From Bacteroidales bacterium (lineage in GTDB: Bacteria; Bacteroidota; Bacteroidia; Bacteroidales; Muribaculaceae): a stretch of 64,000 bases of DNA. The translations under genes and the position numbers were made by a program. Below the pieces are notes generated by a model. That model had not been told where the DNA came from. It saw only the letters and a list, made by a program, of their open reading frames with translations, and searched no databases. Positions 42,940 to 51,651 of the stretch are shown here, one piece after another; the stretch's first letter is position 1; each line of letters starts with the position of its first letter. The DNA lies in NCBI GenBank assembly GCA_014800815.1, contig JAAVFI010000028.1, forward strand, positions 21,092-85,091, written 5' to 3'.

Positions 42940-44029
42940 TAAGACGCTTGCGCACAGGCTCGTCGTAGAATCGCAGGGCGAGCCAAGCAAGCACTACTAT
43001 CGCCACAAAGAGGCCGACGCACACCGGCCACACGCCGGCAAAGGTAAGACCGTTGGCCCACACCCATGCGTAGAAGAGGTACATAATAGGATAGTGTACG
43101 ATATACACGGGGTAAGATATACGGCCGAGAAATTCGCAGGTCGAGGTCGAAAGTTTGTCGGTAGTATTACCGCACGCACCGAGCCATACTATCGCGGGGA
43201 AGAGTATCAGCGTGCAGGCCACGTCGTACACGCCGTTCCAGATTGAAGGTTCACCGTTTACCGAACCGACGTAGGGACATGCCATAGCGGCACATATCAG
43301 CAGCGAGCAAATCCAGAATGCGCCCTTGATACGTACGGGGCGGAAGTCGCGGGTAAGAAGCAAGCCCATTGAGAAGGAGAACGACAGGCGGAGAAATCCT
43401 CCAATCCAGCCATAATCAGCCATAGACCAGCCGAATCCTATATGATAGGCTCCCGAAAGATTGGTGAGCGCGCCCACTGCAAGACCGGCGCCCGACACTG
43501 CCACCACACCGGCAAGTGCCTTGGTGGAAAGGCGGCGAAGAACAAGGGCATAGAGAATACTGCCGATATATTCGAAGAACAGAGACCATGCGGGGCCGTT
43601 GAGCGGGAACATTTCGCCGTTGCCGCGGACTTCCGCACAGCAGCCGGGATAGGCCGGAATCATGAACAGTCCGAGAAGAAGTGCGAGAAGCACATTATGG
43701 AGCGGCACGGGAGTACCATCCCACTGCACCGAGCCCTGCAGCAGATAGGCTATGGCACCGAATATCACGCTGAACACCACCATAGGCTGCAGACGTATGA
43801 TACGGCGCAGCAGGAAGTTGGCGTTAGTCATTCCTTTAGACCAGCGGTCGTCGTAGGCATAGCCCAGGACGAAGCCCGAGAGTACAAAGAAGAAGTCGAC
43901 AGCGAGATAACCGTGATTCATATTCTGGTCGACAGGACTCGTGGCGAATCCTTCGAAGAAGTGGTACCAGATGACCATTACCGCAGCTACGCCGCGGAGG
44001 CCGTCAAGAAGTTCATAGCGTGGTTTCAT
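42911..44029 (-). CDS. Acyltransferase-3 (OafA/YrhL) family membrane protein
   Basis: 372 residues with about ten transmembrane segments. The N-terminal RYELLDGLRGVAAVMVIWYH (3-22) with the R-G-x-A-A motif, HGYLAVDFFFVLSGFVLGYA (around 39-58) and NGPAWSLFFEYIGS are characteristic. The family transfers acyl groups to surface carbohydrates across the inner membrane. It is preceded by a Crp/Fnr regulator gene on the same strand, with a palindrome (44,083-44,101) and a TAACTTTGC box between them, so regulation by that protein is plausible. Confidence 0.9.
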   Translation of the reverse strand: MKPRYELLDGLRGVAAVMVIWYHFFEGFATSPVDQNMNHGYLAVDFFFVLSGFVLGYAYDDRWSKGMTNANFLLRRIIRLQPMVVFSVIFGAIAYLLQGSVQWDGTPVPLHNVLLALLLGLFMIPAYPGCCAEVRGNGEMFPLNGPAWSLFFEYIGSILYALVLRRLSTKALAGVVAVSGAGLAVGALTNLSGAYHIGFGWSMADYGWIGGFLRLSFSFSMGLLLTRDFRPVRIKGAFWICSLLICAAMACPYVGSVNGEPSIWNGVYDVACTLILFPAIVWLGACGNTTDKLSTSTCEFLGRISYPVYIVHYPIMYLFYAWVWANGLTFAGVWPVCVGLFVAIVVLAWLALRFYDEPVRKRLTKLLQERGR

Positions 44030-44063
44030 AGAGTGTGTTGATTGGTATCAGAGTTTTTACGGT

Positions 44064-44101
44064 GCAAAGTTAGCCTTTTGTCGCGTCAGAAATATTGACG
44101 C
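44064..44101 (-). promoter_or_regulatory. Promoter of the acyltransferase gene with overlapping palindrome
   Basis: A -7 box TAACTTTGC (minus strand, 44,064-44,072) lies 35 bases before the ATG. Upstream, GCGTCA-N7-TGACGC (44,083-44,101) forms a 6-base dyad covering the -33 region. The neighbouring Crp/Fnr-type regulator would bind such a dyad; the link is inference. Confidence 0.45.
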
Positions 44102-44104
44102 AGG

Positions 44105-44689
44105 TCAAAAAAGCTCGGCACGTATTCGACTCAGAGTAGCCGGCGCAATGCCTATATAGGAAGCGATATCCGACAGACGGGCGCGTCGGCACACCTCGGG
44201 AAACTGCTTGGCAAAGGCACGGTAGCGCTCGGGCGCAGGCAGCGACAGCCTCTCCTTATGGGTACGGTGCAGGCGTCGGTACTCGTTCTGATGATTCACG
44301 CGGGCCCAGTGTGCAAGTTCAGGCTCGGCCTCAACGAGTCGGTTAAATTCTTCTACCGATATTTCGTAGGCGAGCACACTCTCCACGGCTTCCACATATT
44401 CCTCACTCGGGCGCCCGTAGTAGAGTTCGTCCATGCTGAACACTATCGAGCCCTCGCAGGTAAAGGAGGTGGTGATTTCCTCTCCGTCCACTATCCAGTA
44501 GCTTCGGGTGATGCCCTTCTCTATGAAATACGCCTTACCTCCGAGGGCGCCCTCGAAAATCAGGCACTCCCGCTTGCCGAATCGGCGGGGTGTAAGGTGC
44601 TCGAGCAGCTTGCCGAGAGTGGCATCCGACACGGGCCAGCACCGCCTTATCCAGGCAACGACATTTGGCATATCATCAGCTTTCACCAT
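44105..44689 (-). CDS. Crp/Fnr-family transcriptional regulator
   Basis: 194 residues. A cyclic-nucleotide-binding-like beta-roll covers about 15-115 (KRECLIFEGALGGKAYFIEK, then TTSFTCEGSIVFSMDELYYG). A dimerisation helix follows, then a C-terminal HTH (about 165-190, RLSDIASYIGIAPATLSRIR). No Fnr-type cysteine cluster is visible. This is the common Bacteroidetes Crp-like group whose ligands are mostly unknown. It sits 11 bases downstream of mfd on the same strand and upstream of the acyltransferase gene. Confidence 0.9.
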   Translation of the reverse strand: MVKADDMPNVVAWIRRCWPVSDATLGKLLEHLTPRRFGKRECLIFEGALGGKAYFIEKGITRSYWIVDGEEITTSFTCEGSIVFSMDELYYGRPSEEYVEAVESVLAYEISVEEFNRLVEAEPELAHWARVNHQNEYRRLHRTHKERLSLPAPERYRAFAKQFPEVCRRARLSDIASYIGIAPATLSRIRAELF

Positions 44690-44700
44690 GGCTAATCTGT

Positions 44701-47700
44701 TTATATCGGGGGCATTTCGAGTACGGTGCGAAGTATATTCAGAGCCTCGCTCACCGACGGAACTTTAGAGAACATAAAGCTGCGGCGGCCCTTGGGGTTG
44801 CGCACCTCGACACGCGATATGTTGTTCTGGAGATAGTTGATAAGGCGTCCGAACATCGGCGACTGATAATAGGCCTGATTCTCCTCGCCCACAAAGTACA
44901 CGTACATCGCACCCTGCTTGAGCGCCACTTTCTCAATACCGAGTCGCTTGGCGAGACGGCGCAGACGTGGCACGAGCAGAAGCTCGCGGGTCACGTCGGG
45001 TATGCGGCCGAAGCGGTCGCGCAGTCGCGACTCAAAGGCGTCGAGCTGGTCGTCGCGCTCAATGCTCTCAAGCTCCTGATAGAGCGAAATTCGCTCGCTC
45101 ACCTGAGGCACATAGTACGGCGGCAGGAGCAGCTCGAGGTCGCTCTCGATAGTGCAGTCGGCCACAAACTCTTCGGGACTTTCGGTGGTCTCGCCCTCGG
45201 CGAGTTCGGGGAATTCTTCGGTACGCAGCTCTACGACGGCCTCTTTGAGGATTCGCTGATACGTCTCATAGCCCAGATCGGCAATGAAACCGCTCTGCTC
45301 TGCCCCGAGCAGGTTGCCGGCGCCGCGTATATCGAGGTCCTGCATGGCGATGTGTATGCCCGAACCGAGGTCCGAGAAACTTTCGATTGCCTGCAGACGG
45401 CGGCGTGCATCGGGCGACAACGGATTGCCCGGAGGCACCATGAGGTAGCAGAACGCCTTTCGCGACGAGCGGCCCACACGCCCTCTGAGCTGGTGCAGCT
45501 CGCTCAGACCGAAATTCTGCGCATTGTTGATTATTATGGTATTGACATTGGGCATGTCGATACCGCTCTCCACTATAGTGGTAGCGAGGAGTATATCGTA
45601 GTCGTGAGCCGAAAAATCGTTGATAGCCTTTTCGAGCTTTTCGGGCGGCATCTGCCCGTGCGCCACTATGGTACGCGCATCGGGCACGAGCTTATGAATC
45701 ATCGCTTCAAGGTCGTAGAGGCCCTCGATGCGGTGGTTGATGAAGAATACCTGACCGCCGCGGGCAAGCTCGAAGTTGATAGCTTCGGCCACAACTTCAT
45801 CGCTCAGCGCGTCGACCTGCGTGATGATAGGATAGCGGTTTGGCGGCGGAGTGGCAATGGTGGAGAGGTCGCGGGCGCCCATAAGGGAGAACTGGAGCGT
45901 ACGCGGAATAGGTGTGGCACTCATAGTGAGCGTGTCGATGTTCACCTTGAGCTGACGGAGTTTTTCCTTGACGGCAACACCGAACTTCTGCTCTTCGTCG
46001 ATAACGAGAAGTCCGAGGTCTTTGAATTTCACATTCTTGCCTATCAGCTTGTGCGTACCCACCACGATATCTATCTTGCCGGCCTCGAGGTCGGCGAGAA
46101 TAGCCTTGGTATCTTTAGCTGAACGCGCACGCGAGAGATACTCCACGCGCACGGGGAAATCTTTAAGACGCTCACTGAATGTATGGTAGTGCTGATAGGC
46201 GAGCACGGTTGTAGGCACGAGCACGGCCACCTGCTTGCCGTCGGTAGCGGCCTTGAAGGCGGCGCGGATAGCAATTTCTGTCTTGCCGAAACCCACGTCG
46301 CCGCATATCAGGCGATCCATGGGGCGCTCGCTCTCCATATCGTTCTTCACCGCCTGAGTGGCAGTGAGCTGATCGGGAGTATCCTCATAGATAAACGATG
46401 CCTCAAGCTCATTCTGCAGATAGCTGTCGGGCGAGAACGCGAAACCTTTCTCGTCGCGACGCGCCGCATAGAGTTTTATAAGGTCACGCGCAATATCCTT
46501 GAGTTTCGACTTGGTGCGCTCCTTCATCTTCTGCCATGCGCCCGAGCCGAGCTTGTTCACCTTGGGCGGCACACCCTCTTTCCCGCGGTACTTGGCGAGC
46601 TTATGGAGCGAATGTATTGATACGAGGAGTATATCGTTGTTCTGATAGATGAGCTTTATCACCTCCTGCATCTTGCCGTTTATCTCCGTGCGGAGAAGTC
46701 CGGCAAATTTTCCCACGCCGTGGTCGAGGTGCACTATATAGTCGCCCGGTTCTATCTGGCCGAGTTCTTTGAGCGAGAGCGCGAGTTTGCCGTTGCGGGC
46801 ACGCTCGCTCTTGAGTGTATATTTATGGAAGCGGTCGAAAATCTGGTGGTCGGTAAACACGCACAGCTTCGCCGTATGGTCCACAAAGCCCTCATGCAGA
46901 GTGCCGTCGACGGATTCAAAACTGATATTATCGCCGCGGTCTGCAAAAATTTCGTTGAGGCGAACAAACTGCTTGGGGTTGTCCGAGAGTATGCAGAGGC
47001 GATAGCCCTCTGAGGTAAAGCGCTTGAACGAGTCGGCTATTATATCGAAATTCTTATGATATACGCCCTGCGGAGTGCAGTCGAAGGCCATGGTCGCCGA
47101 GGCTTTGCTCTTGGCAGGAGTGCCGTCCTCTCCAGGCTTTCCGGCTGTAAAGGCAAGGCGGCTGAACGAAGCTAGCTTCCGTTCGAACTCATCGGGGTCT
47201 ATCACAAGGTCGACGGCATCGGCATCGCCGTCCTCGGTCAGCAGAGTGTACGCCGACATGCCGGCTTCGGCTATGGCACGGATACGGCCCACGGTAAGAC
47301 TCTCGTTGCGGAGAGCTATCACCGACCCTTCGTCTATAAAGTCGAGGAGCGATTTCTTACCCCCTCGGCGAGTCATGTTGGCCGTTACCTCGAAGGAGTC
47401 GAGGCGTTTTTCCGAAAGCTGGGTCTCGACATCGAAAAGGCGTATTGAGTCAATCTCGTCGCCGAAAAAGTCGAGGCGCACGGGCAGCTCCGCCGAGTAG
47501 CCGTAGATATCGAAGATAGAACCGCGGATAGCATACTGCCCGGGCTCATACACATAGTCAACCTCTTTGAAACCGTTCTCCTTCAGCCACTTTTCTACGT
47601 CGCTCATCTCTATGCGAGAGTCCTTGCGGAGAATAAGAGTATGGGTATCAAGCTCTTCACGCGAGGCGACGCACTCGGCAAGCGCGTCGGGATAAGTCAC

Positions 47701-48045
47701 TACAAAGAGCAGTTTACCAGCCGATATTCCGGCAAGCGCCTCCGTACGCAGAATCTGATTGGGAGGGTCAGGCTGACCGTATTTGATATCGCGCTTGAAG
47801 CCCGAGGGCAACATTGCCACGCACTCATCGCCGTTCAGCCTGCACAGGTCGAAGTAGAGATAGCCCGCGTCGTCGAGGCTGTCGCCCACGACTATCACGG
47901 GGTGCTTGGTGTCGAGGCCCGAAAGCATAATGGCTGCCGAAGAGCCGGCAAGCCCTGTAGCCGTGCCACCTTTGGTTGCGAGCGATTTGAGAGCCTTGCA
48001 GCGCGCTGCAGGCATCACCGCCTTGCGTATATCTTCGAGAGTCAT
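44701..48045 (-). CDS. mfd: Transcription-repair coupling factor
   Basis: 1114 residues, full length. The UvrB-like N-terminal modules (with PGQYAIRGSIFDIYG about 168-182) lead to the RNA-polymerase-interaction domain (GDYIVHLDHGVGKFAGLL, about 434-451). The RecG-like translocase has Walker A GDVGFGKTE (582-590), a DEEQ box in VIDEEQKFGV and motif III TMSATPIPRTLQFSL. The C-terminal TRG and D7 regions follow. Mfd removes stalled RNA polymerase and recruits UvrA. It starts 11 bases after the SUI1-family gene stop. Confidence 0.97.
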   Translation of the reverse strand: MTLEDIRKAVMPAARCKALKSLATKGGTATGLAGSSAAIMLSGLDTKHPVIVVGDSLDDAGYLYFDLCRLNGDECVAMLPSGFKRDIKYGQPDPPNQILRTEALAGISAGKLLFVVTYPDALAECVASREELDTHTLILRKDSRIEMSDVEKWLKENGFKEVDYVYEPGQYAIRGSIFDIYGYSAELPVRLDFFGDEIDSIRLFDVETQLSEKRLDSFEVTANMTRRGGKKSLLDFIDEGSVIALRNESLTVGRIRAIAEAGMSAYTLLTEDGDADAVDLVIDPDEFERKLASFSRLAFTAGKPGEDGTPAKSKASATMAFDCTPQGVYHKNFDIIADSFKRFTSEGYRLCILSDNPKQFVRLNEIFADRGDNISFESVDGTLHEGFVDHTAKLCVFTDHQIFDRFHKYTLKSERARNGKLALSLKELGQIEPGDYIVHLDHGVGKFAGLLRTEINGKMQEVIKLIYQNNDILLVSIHSLHKLAKYRGKEGVPPKVNKLGSGAWQKMKERTKSKLKDIARDLIKLYAARRDEKGFAFSPDSYLQNELEASFIYEDTPDQLTATQAVKNDMESERPMDRLICGDVGFGKTEIAIRAAFKAATDGKQVAVLVPTTVLAYQHYHTFSERLKDFPVRVEYLSRARSAKDTKAILADLEAGKIDIVVGTHKLIGKNVKFKDLGLLVIDEEQKFGVAVKEKLRQLKVNIDTLTMSATPIPRTLQFSLMGARDLSTIATPPPNRYPIITQVDALSDEVVAEAINFELARGGQVFFINHRIEGLYDLEAMIHKLVPDARTIVAHGQMPPEKLEKAINDFSAHDYDILLATTIVESGIDMPNVNTIIINNAQNFGLSELHQLRGRVGRSSRKAFCYLMVPPGNPLSPDARRRLQAIESFSDLGSGIHIAMQDLDIRGAGNLLGAEQSGFIADLGYETYQRILKEAVVELRTEEFPELAEGETTESPEEFVADCTIESDLELLLPPYYVPQVSERISLYQELESIERDDQLDAFESRLRDRFGRIPDVTRELLLVPRLRRLAKRLGIEKVALKQGAMYVYFVGEENQAYYQSPMFGRLINYLQNNISRVEVRNPKGRRSFMFSKVPSVSEALNILRTVLEMPPI

Positions 48046-48056
48046 CAGTCGGGAAT

Positions 48057-48407
48057 CTAAATTATACGGGCTTTAAAACCTTCTTTTGTCAGAAAACGGA
48101 GCACATCCTGCCGGCGGTCGCCCTGAACGAGTATCTCTCCGCCACGTGCCGAACCGCCCGTGCCGAGCGTGCGCTTGAGTTTGGAAGCGACTTCGGCAAC
48201 GGCATCGTCGTCGAGGGTAAAGCCGGTGATGATAGTCGCCGATTTGCCCGCGCGGCCCTTACGTTCAAATACAATATCGAGGCGTCCGCTCTGTGCGGGC
48301 ACCTCGCCGGCCGCTGCGGGTGCGGCCTCTGTCGTTTCTTGCTCTTCGGCGTCAGGCATAGTCTCGCGAAGCGAAGCCAGACGGTCGAGCCAGTTTTCTG
48401 ATTGCAT
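48057..48407 (-). CDS. SUI1/eIF1-family translation factor (YciH-like)
   Basis: 116 residues. An acidic, Ala/Pro-rich N-terminal tail (about 1-40) precedes a compact SUI1 domain: LDIVFERKGRAGKSATIITG (about 43-62), VAEVASKLKRTLGTGGSARG (about 71-90) and EILVQGDRRQDVLRFLTKEG. Bacterial homologues bind the ribosome and may affect start-codon fidelity. Its ATG overlaps the stop of the upstream lipoprotein gene by one base. Confidence 0.92.
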   Translation of the reverse strand: MQSENWLDRLASLRETMPDAEEQETTEAAPAAAGEVPAQSGRLDIVFERKGRAGKSATIITGFTLDDDAVAEVASKLKRTLGTGGSARGGEILVQGDRRQDVLRFLTKEGFKARII

Positions 48408-48838
48408 TACTCTAAATCTTCGTAATCAATAGTATCTGTAATTGCAGGAGCGAAATGCGCCTCAGAGATAGCTCTGAGCAGCGAGAGGCGTGCACGGTCT
48501 TCCACAGGAAGTGTGGCCGTAAACATCTCCACAGAGTCGGCGTTGCGGTCTTTAGCCTGCAGGAAGCTGTTGGCGGCAAGCGCAATGTTCGACTCTTCGT
48601 TGCCGTACGATTCGCCGAGTCGGAGCAGCAGCAACGACAGGCGACACATACGGTCGACGCTCAGCGAGCTCCCGGCAGTACCGAGAGCAAGGCTGTCGCA
48701 TATTTCCTGGGCCTCGTCGTAGTCGCCGTTCTCAAAAGCGAGTTCGGCGTCGTCGAGGGGCGAAACTTCGGTGCGTGTGGAGCAGGCAAATGCCGTGAGC
48801 ATCAATGCCGACACAAAAAGGTATATAAGTTTTTTCAA
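48407..48838 (-). CDS. Small lipoprotein with helical-repeat character
   Basis: 143 residues. A lipoprotein signal peptide (MKKLIYLFVSALMLTAFAC) gives the acylated Cys19. The mature part reads as paired amphipathic helices (DDAELAFENGDYDEAQEICD, then SLLLLRLGESYGN), suggestive of a short TPR-like unit. In Bacteroidales a similar tetratricopeptide protein often neighbours ribH. No function known. It is coupled to the SUI1 gene (TAATG). Confidence 0.65.
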   Translation of the reverse strand: MKKLIYLFVSALMLTAFACSTRTEVSPLDDAELAFENGDYDEAQEICDSLALGTAGSSLSVDRMCRLSLLLLRLGESYGNEESNIALAANSFLQAKDRNADSVEMFTATLPVEDRARLSLLRAISEAHFAPAITDTIDYEDLE

Positions 48839-48850
48839 GACCTTATACTA

Positions 48851-49135
48851 TTATTCTGCTGACGGAGGTGTCTGAGTCTCGGATGCCGGCTCGGTGATTA
48901 CTTCGCGGAGGCTCTGACCGCCTGCGTTCTGCCAATCGGCTTCTCCGGGTTTATCTGCTCCGGCAACTGTGATATCGTACTGCTCCGTTACATTATCGCC
49001 GGCAGGAGTATCTACATGAGATTTGGCATCGAACCATCCTATGTAATACAGTGTGCCTACAGCGATTGCAGCTACGATAATCGCTATGACTATCCAGGCC
49101 CAGAGACCTGATGATTTGCGTGTTGAAGGTGCCAT
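48851..49135 (-). CDS. Small single-span membrane protein, function unknown
   Basis: 94 residues. A basic N-terminus, one transmembrane helix (LWAWIVIAIIVAAIAVGTLY, about 11-30) and an acidic Gln/Thr/Pro-rich outer tail. No recognisable family. It lies between ribH and the lipoprotein gene on the same strand, 12 bases before the latter, so it probably belongs to the same transcript. Confidence 0.6.
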   Translation of the reverse strand: MAPSTRKSSGLWAWIVIAIIVAAIAVGTLYYIGWFDAKSHVDTPAGDNVTEQYDITVAGADKPGEADWQNAGGQSLREVITEPASETQTPPSAE

Positions 49136-49195
49136 AACAGTAAGTTTTAAAAGTTGAACGTTACCATTAAAACACCGTCCGTCCGCTTAATGTTC

Positions 49196-49675
49196 TCAGA
49201 GGTTTTCTACCTTATCGTTGAAATCATACATAAGGAGAGCGGCCTGAGCGGCTTCGGTGCCCTTGTTTCCGAGCGAGCCACCTGCACGGTCGAGCGCATC
49301 CTGCTCGCAGTCCACGGTCAATACACCGAAAATCACGGGGATATCGCATTCGCTGTTGAGGTGAGTTATACCCTGAGTCACACTCTGGCATACATAGTCG
49401 AAGTGGGGTGTTCCGCCACGGATTACACAGCCGAGAACTACCACGGCATTATAGAGACCCGAGTCGATGAGTTTCGAAGCGGCGAACGTGAGCTCTACCG
49501 CGCCGGGTACTTCAAAAGTATCTACATCCTCATCGCTGAGGCCCTGACGCTTGAATTCCTCAAGAGCGCCGGCCATGAGAGGTTCGGTGATATGACTGTT
49601 CCACAGTGTACGTACCACTGCCACGCGCATATCGCGGGCTTTGGCAAAAGGAGATGCGGGTGCGTAGGTTGACAT
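49196..49675 (-). CDS. ribH: 6,7-dimethyl-8-ribityllumazine synthase
   Basis: 159 residues (typical 150-165). VVRTLWNSHITEPLMAGALE (about 15-34), DTFEVPGAVELTFAASKL (about 52-69), VVLGCVIRGGTPHFDYVCQS with the catalytic His (in TPHFDY), and IPVIFGVLTVDCEQDALDRA match the lumazine synthase fold. It makes the riboflavin precursor. The other riboflavin genes are not in the window. Confidence 0.95.
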   Translation of the reverse strand: MSTYAPASPFAKARDMRVAVVRTLWNSHITEPLMAGALEEFKRQGLSDEDVDTFEVPGAVELTFAASKLIDSGLYNAVVVLGCVIRGGTPHFDYVCQSVTQGITHLNSECDIPVIFGVLTVDCEQDALDRAGGSLGNKGTEAAQAALLMYDFNDKVENL

Positions 49676-49704
49676 ATTATTATATTATATTGTATTGTAA
49701 ATGG

Positions 49705-50616
49705 TTAAATTTTCTGCCACTTCGCAGCGATGCGGCTTGCGGCATCATTGGCCGAGCGGGCAGCAGCTCCTATTATAGCCTCGCGGGTGGCGGCATCGGG
49801 AGCCTCGAAAGCGTCGACACAGAGATTGCGCTCGGCTATCGCCGACACCACACCGGCGGCTGCTCCGGCATTCCAGATAAGTGTTGAGCATATATCGGCG
49901 GGAATGTCGACACTGCTCATCTCCTTACCCGTATAGTAACTTATGCGGTGGGCAGCCACGTCGACCGACACCAGCGAACGGCAGTAGAAGTCGATATGCT
50001 CGTGATAGAGACTGTCGGTATTATCTATGCCGAAGATAAGTTTGAGGTCGATATTGCGGGCTATCACCACATTGGCAAGTTCGAGATTTTCGAGTATCGC
50101 GGGCATCACCCTCGTTACCCTCGGCTCCTGTATGGGCAGAAATCCGGGCATATACACAAGCACGGCCTTGCGCTCGGAGCAATGGCTCAGAAACGACGAG
50201 AGGCGTGTACGCATACGTGCATCGAGCGCATAATGTCCTCCGAAGAGCACTATATCGCCCTCATCCACCCGCGGCCATATGATGTCGAAGCAATCGTCGG
50301 GATACTGCTCGTAGCGCGTAATGCTCTGAGGGACAGTCTCGGCACTTTCAGCCACGAAGATATTCACGGGAGTACGGCCCTCGGTAAAACGGTCGAGCGA
50401 AGTCACATCGACTCCGCTGTCGGTAAGGTAGCCTGCCAGAATGTCGCCTATGGGGTCGTTGGCAGCCTCAGAAGCCATTATCACATTAAATTTATTTCGC
50501 GCGAGGATAGCCGCAGCCTCAAGCACACGTCCGCCGGGCATGGTGCCGAGAGGATTTCCCTTGGCGTCCAATATCATATAGAGAGCGCACTCTCCTATAC
50601 AGATTATCTTCTTCAT
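49705..50616 (-). CDS. PfkB-fold carbohydrate kinase-like protein lacking the catalytic Asp
   Basis: 303 residues of the ribokinase/PfkB fold: ICIGECALYMILDAKGNPLG (5-24), GGRVLEAAAILARNKFNVIM (28-47) and SEAANDPIGDIL at the start, then the C-terminal anion-hole region. There the family motif D-T-x-G-A-G-D is replaced by LIWNAGAAAG (about 246-255); A252 stands where the base Asp should be, and the second G is retained. The N-terminal GG-x-x-x-N motif also lacks its Asn. It may be a pseudokinase or act on an unusual substrate. It lies five bases downstream of the kdsD-like gene under the promoter at 51,257-51,287. Confidence 0.8.
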   Translation of the reverse strand: MKKIICIGECALYMILDAKGNPLGTMPGGRVLEAAAILARNKFNVIMASEAANDPIGDILAGYLTDSGVDVTSLDRFTEGRTPVNIFVAESAETVPQSITRYEQYPDDCFDIIWPRVDEGDIVLFGGHYALDARMRTRLSSFLSHCSERKAVLVYMPGFLPIQEPRVTRVMPAILENLELANVVIARNIDLKLIFGIDNTDSLYHEHIDFYCRSLVSVDVAAHRISYYTGKEMSSVDIPADICSTLIWNAGAAAGVVSAIAERNLCVDAFEAPDAATREAIIGAAARSANDAASRIAAKWQKI

Positions 50617-50621
50617 CGCCC

Positions 50622-51227
50622 TTATTTTTTAGCGCGGGCAGCCGAGCCGAGATATCCTCCGTGGTGACGCTTCGCGTATTCAGACGCGGTAAATCCTATG
50701 GCCTTCATCACATTTACCACCAGCACGTCACCGATTACGGTCATCATAGTAGTGGAAGTGGTCGGAGTAAGTCCGAGCGGACATACTTCGGGAGCAGGAG
50801 CAGTGAGGAGAGTAAAATCGGCAGCCTGAGCGAGAGGACTGTCGGCAACTCCCGTGATAACAATTACAGGAATATCCTCATACAGACCATGCAGAAGGTC
50901 GACGAGCTCTATTATCTCGCGGGTCTTGCCACTGTTCGATATCAGAAGAACGATGTCGTTGGGTTGAAGTACGCCGAGGTCGCCGTGCTGAGCCTCACTC
51001 GGATGCAGATTTACGGCAGGAGTACCTGTCGACGAAAATGTAGTGGCAATATTCATGGCAATCTGCCCGGCCTTGCCCATTCCGGCAGTCACGAGCTTGC
51101 CGCCACGGCGGTGCACCCGTTCTACAATAGCCTCAACAGCCTGATTGTAGGCATCGCTCACCGGGATAGCGAGAATAGCCTCACTTTCAGCGCGAAGAAT
51201 GTCGCGCATAGATTCTTTAACGTCCAT
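50622..51227 (-). CDS. kdsD: SIS-domain arabinose-5-phosphate isomerase (KdsD type, no CBS)
   Basis: 201 residues, SIS domain only. VTAGMGKAGQIAMNIATTFS (about 46-65), FLHPSEAQHGDLG-type stretch (NLHPSEAQHGDLGVLQ), VLLISNSGKTREIIELVDLL and CPLGLTPTTSTTMMTVIGD match the KpsF/GutQ/KdsD family. E. coli KdsD carries two extra CBS domains; a SIS-only form is known in Bacteroides fragilis. It converts ribulose-5-P to arabinose-5-P, the Kdo precursor for LPS. A hexulose-phosphate isomerase role is the main alternative. Confidence 0.85.
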   Translation of the reverse strand: MDVKESMRDILRAESEAILAIPVSDAYNQAVEAIVERVHRRGGKLVTAGMGKAGQIAMNIATTFSSTGTPAVNLHPSEAQHGDLGVLQPNDIVLLISNSGKTREIIELVDLLHGLYEDIPVIVITGVADSPLAQAADFTLLTAPAPEVCPLGLTPTTSTTMMTVIGDVLVVNVMKAIGFTASEYAKRHHGGYLGSAARAKK

Positions 51228-51256
51228 ACAAATGCTTCATGGTTAAAAAGCGATTA

Positions 51257-51287
51257 CAAAAGTACGCATTTTATCCGAAAGCACAAA
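51257..51287 (-). promoter_or_regulatory. Promoter of the kdsD-pfkB pair
   Basis: On the minus strand TTTG (51,284-51,287), a 19-base spacer and TACTTTTG (51,257-51,264) match the Bacteroidetes consensus. The -7 box is 29 bases before the kdsD ATG; the -33 box lies just past the stop of the upstream regulator gene. Confidence 0.7.
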
Positions 51288-51290
51288 TTA

Positions 51291-51587
51291 TCAGTTTACG
51301 AACGTTGGTATGAATTGGATACCGAGCACAGCGGCAATCCTGAAGAAACTGGTAAGTTGAATATCTGCCTTACCACTCTCTACTCTGGCAATATAGCTTT
51401 GCTCTCTTCCGAGCTTTTCTGCCACCTGTTTCTGTGTCAAGTTCAGTTCTTTACGCCTTTCACGAAGCATATTGCCATAAAACCAGGCCAGCGACTCTTC
51501 GTTAAACTCCTCTCGTGAGCGAGTACCAAGAGCCCCATACTTCTTATCGAGCATATCATTTGCGGTAGGAAGATTCTCTATATTCAT
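51291..51587 (-). CDS. Orphan HigA-like XRE-family antitoxin/regulator
   Basis: 98 residues. A C-terminal XRE helix-turn-helix (about 44-90, LNLTQKQVAEKLGREQSYIA, then RVESGKADIQ) and an N-terminal arm (about 1-40) resemble HigA-type antitoxins. No HigB/RelE-like toxin gene lies on either side. The ATG at 51,587 is only four bases from the promoter -7 box, so the transcript is either leaderless or translation begins at Met12 (51,554). A perfect dyad overlapping the promoter indicates autoregulation. Confidence 0.85.
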   Translation of the reverse strand: MNIENLPTANDMLDKKYGALGTRSREEFNEESLAWFYGNMLRERRKELNLTQKQVAEKLGREQSYIARVESGKADIQLTSFFRIAAVLGIQFIPTFVN

Positions 51588-51590
51588 GTC

Positions 51591-51622
51591 GCAAATATAA
51601 CTAATTCGTTATATCTACACAA
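51591..51622 (-). promoter_or_regulatory. Promoter and overlapping operator of the HigA-like gene
   Basis: Minus strand: TTG (51,620-51,622), a 20-base spacer and TATATTTGC (51,591-51,599). A perfect 7-base dyad ATATAAC-N6-GTTATAT (51,595-51,614) overlaps the -7 box and spacer. This is the arrangement expected for a self-repressing XRE regulator. Confidence 0.7.
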
Positions 51623-51651
51623 GTAAAAGTCATGTTTTTTACACAATATCT

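Noticed and set aside
44665..46122. 485-codon plus-strand frame opposite mfd
   Set aside because: Antisense shadow of the Mfd C-terminal half; no domain and no promoter.
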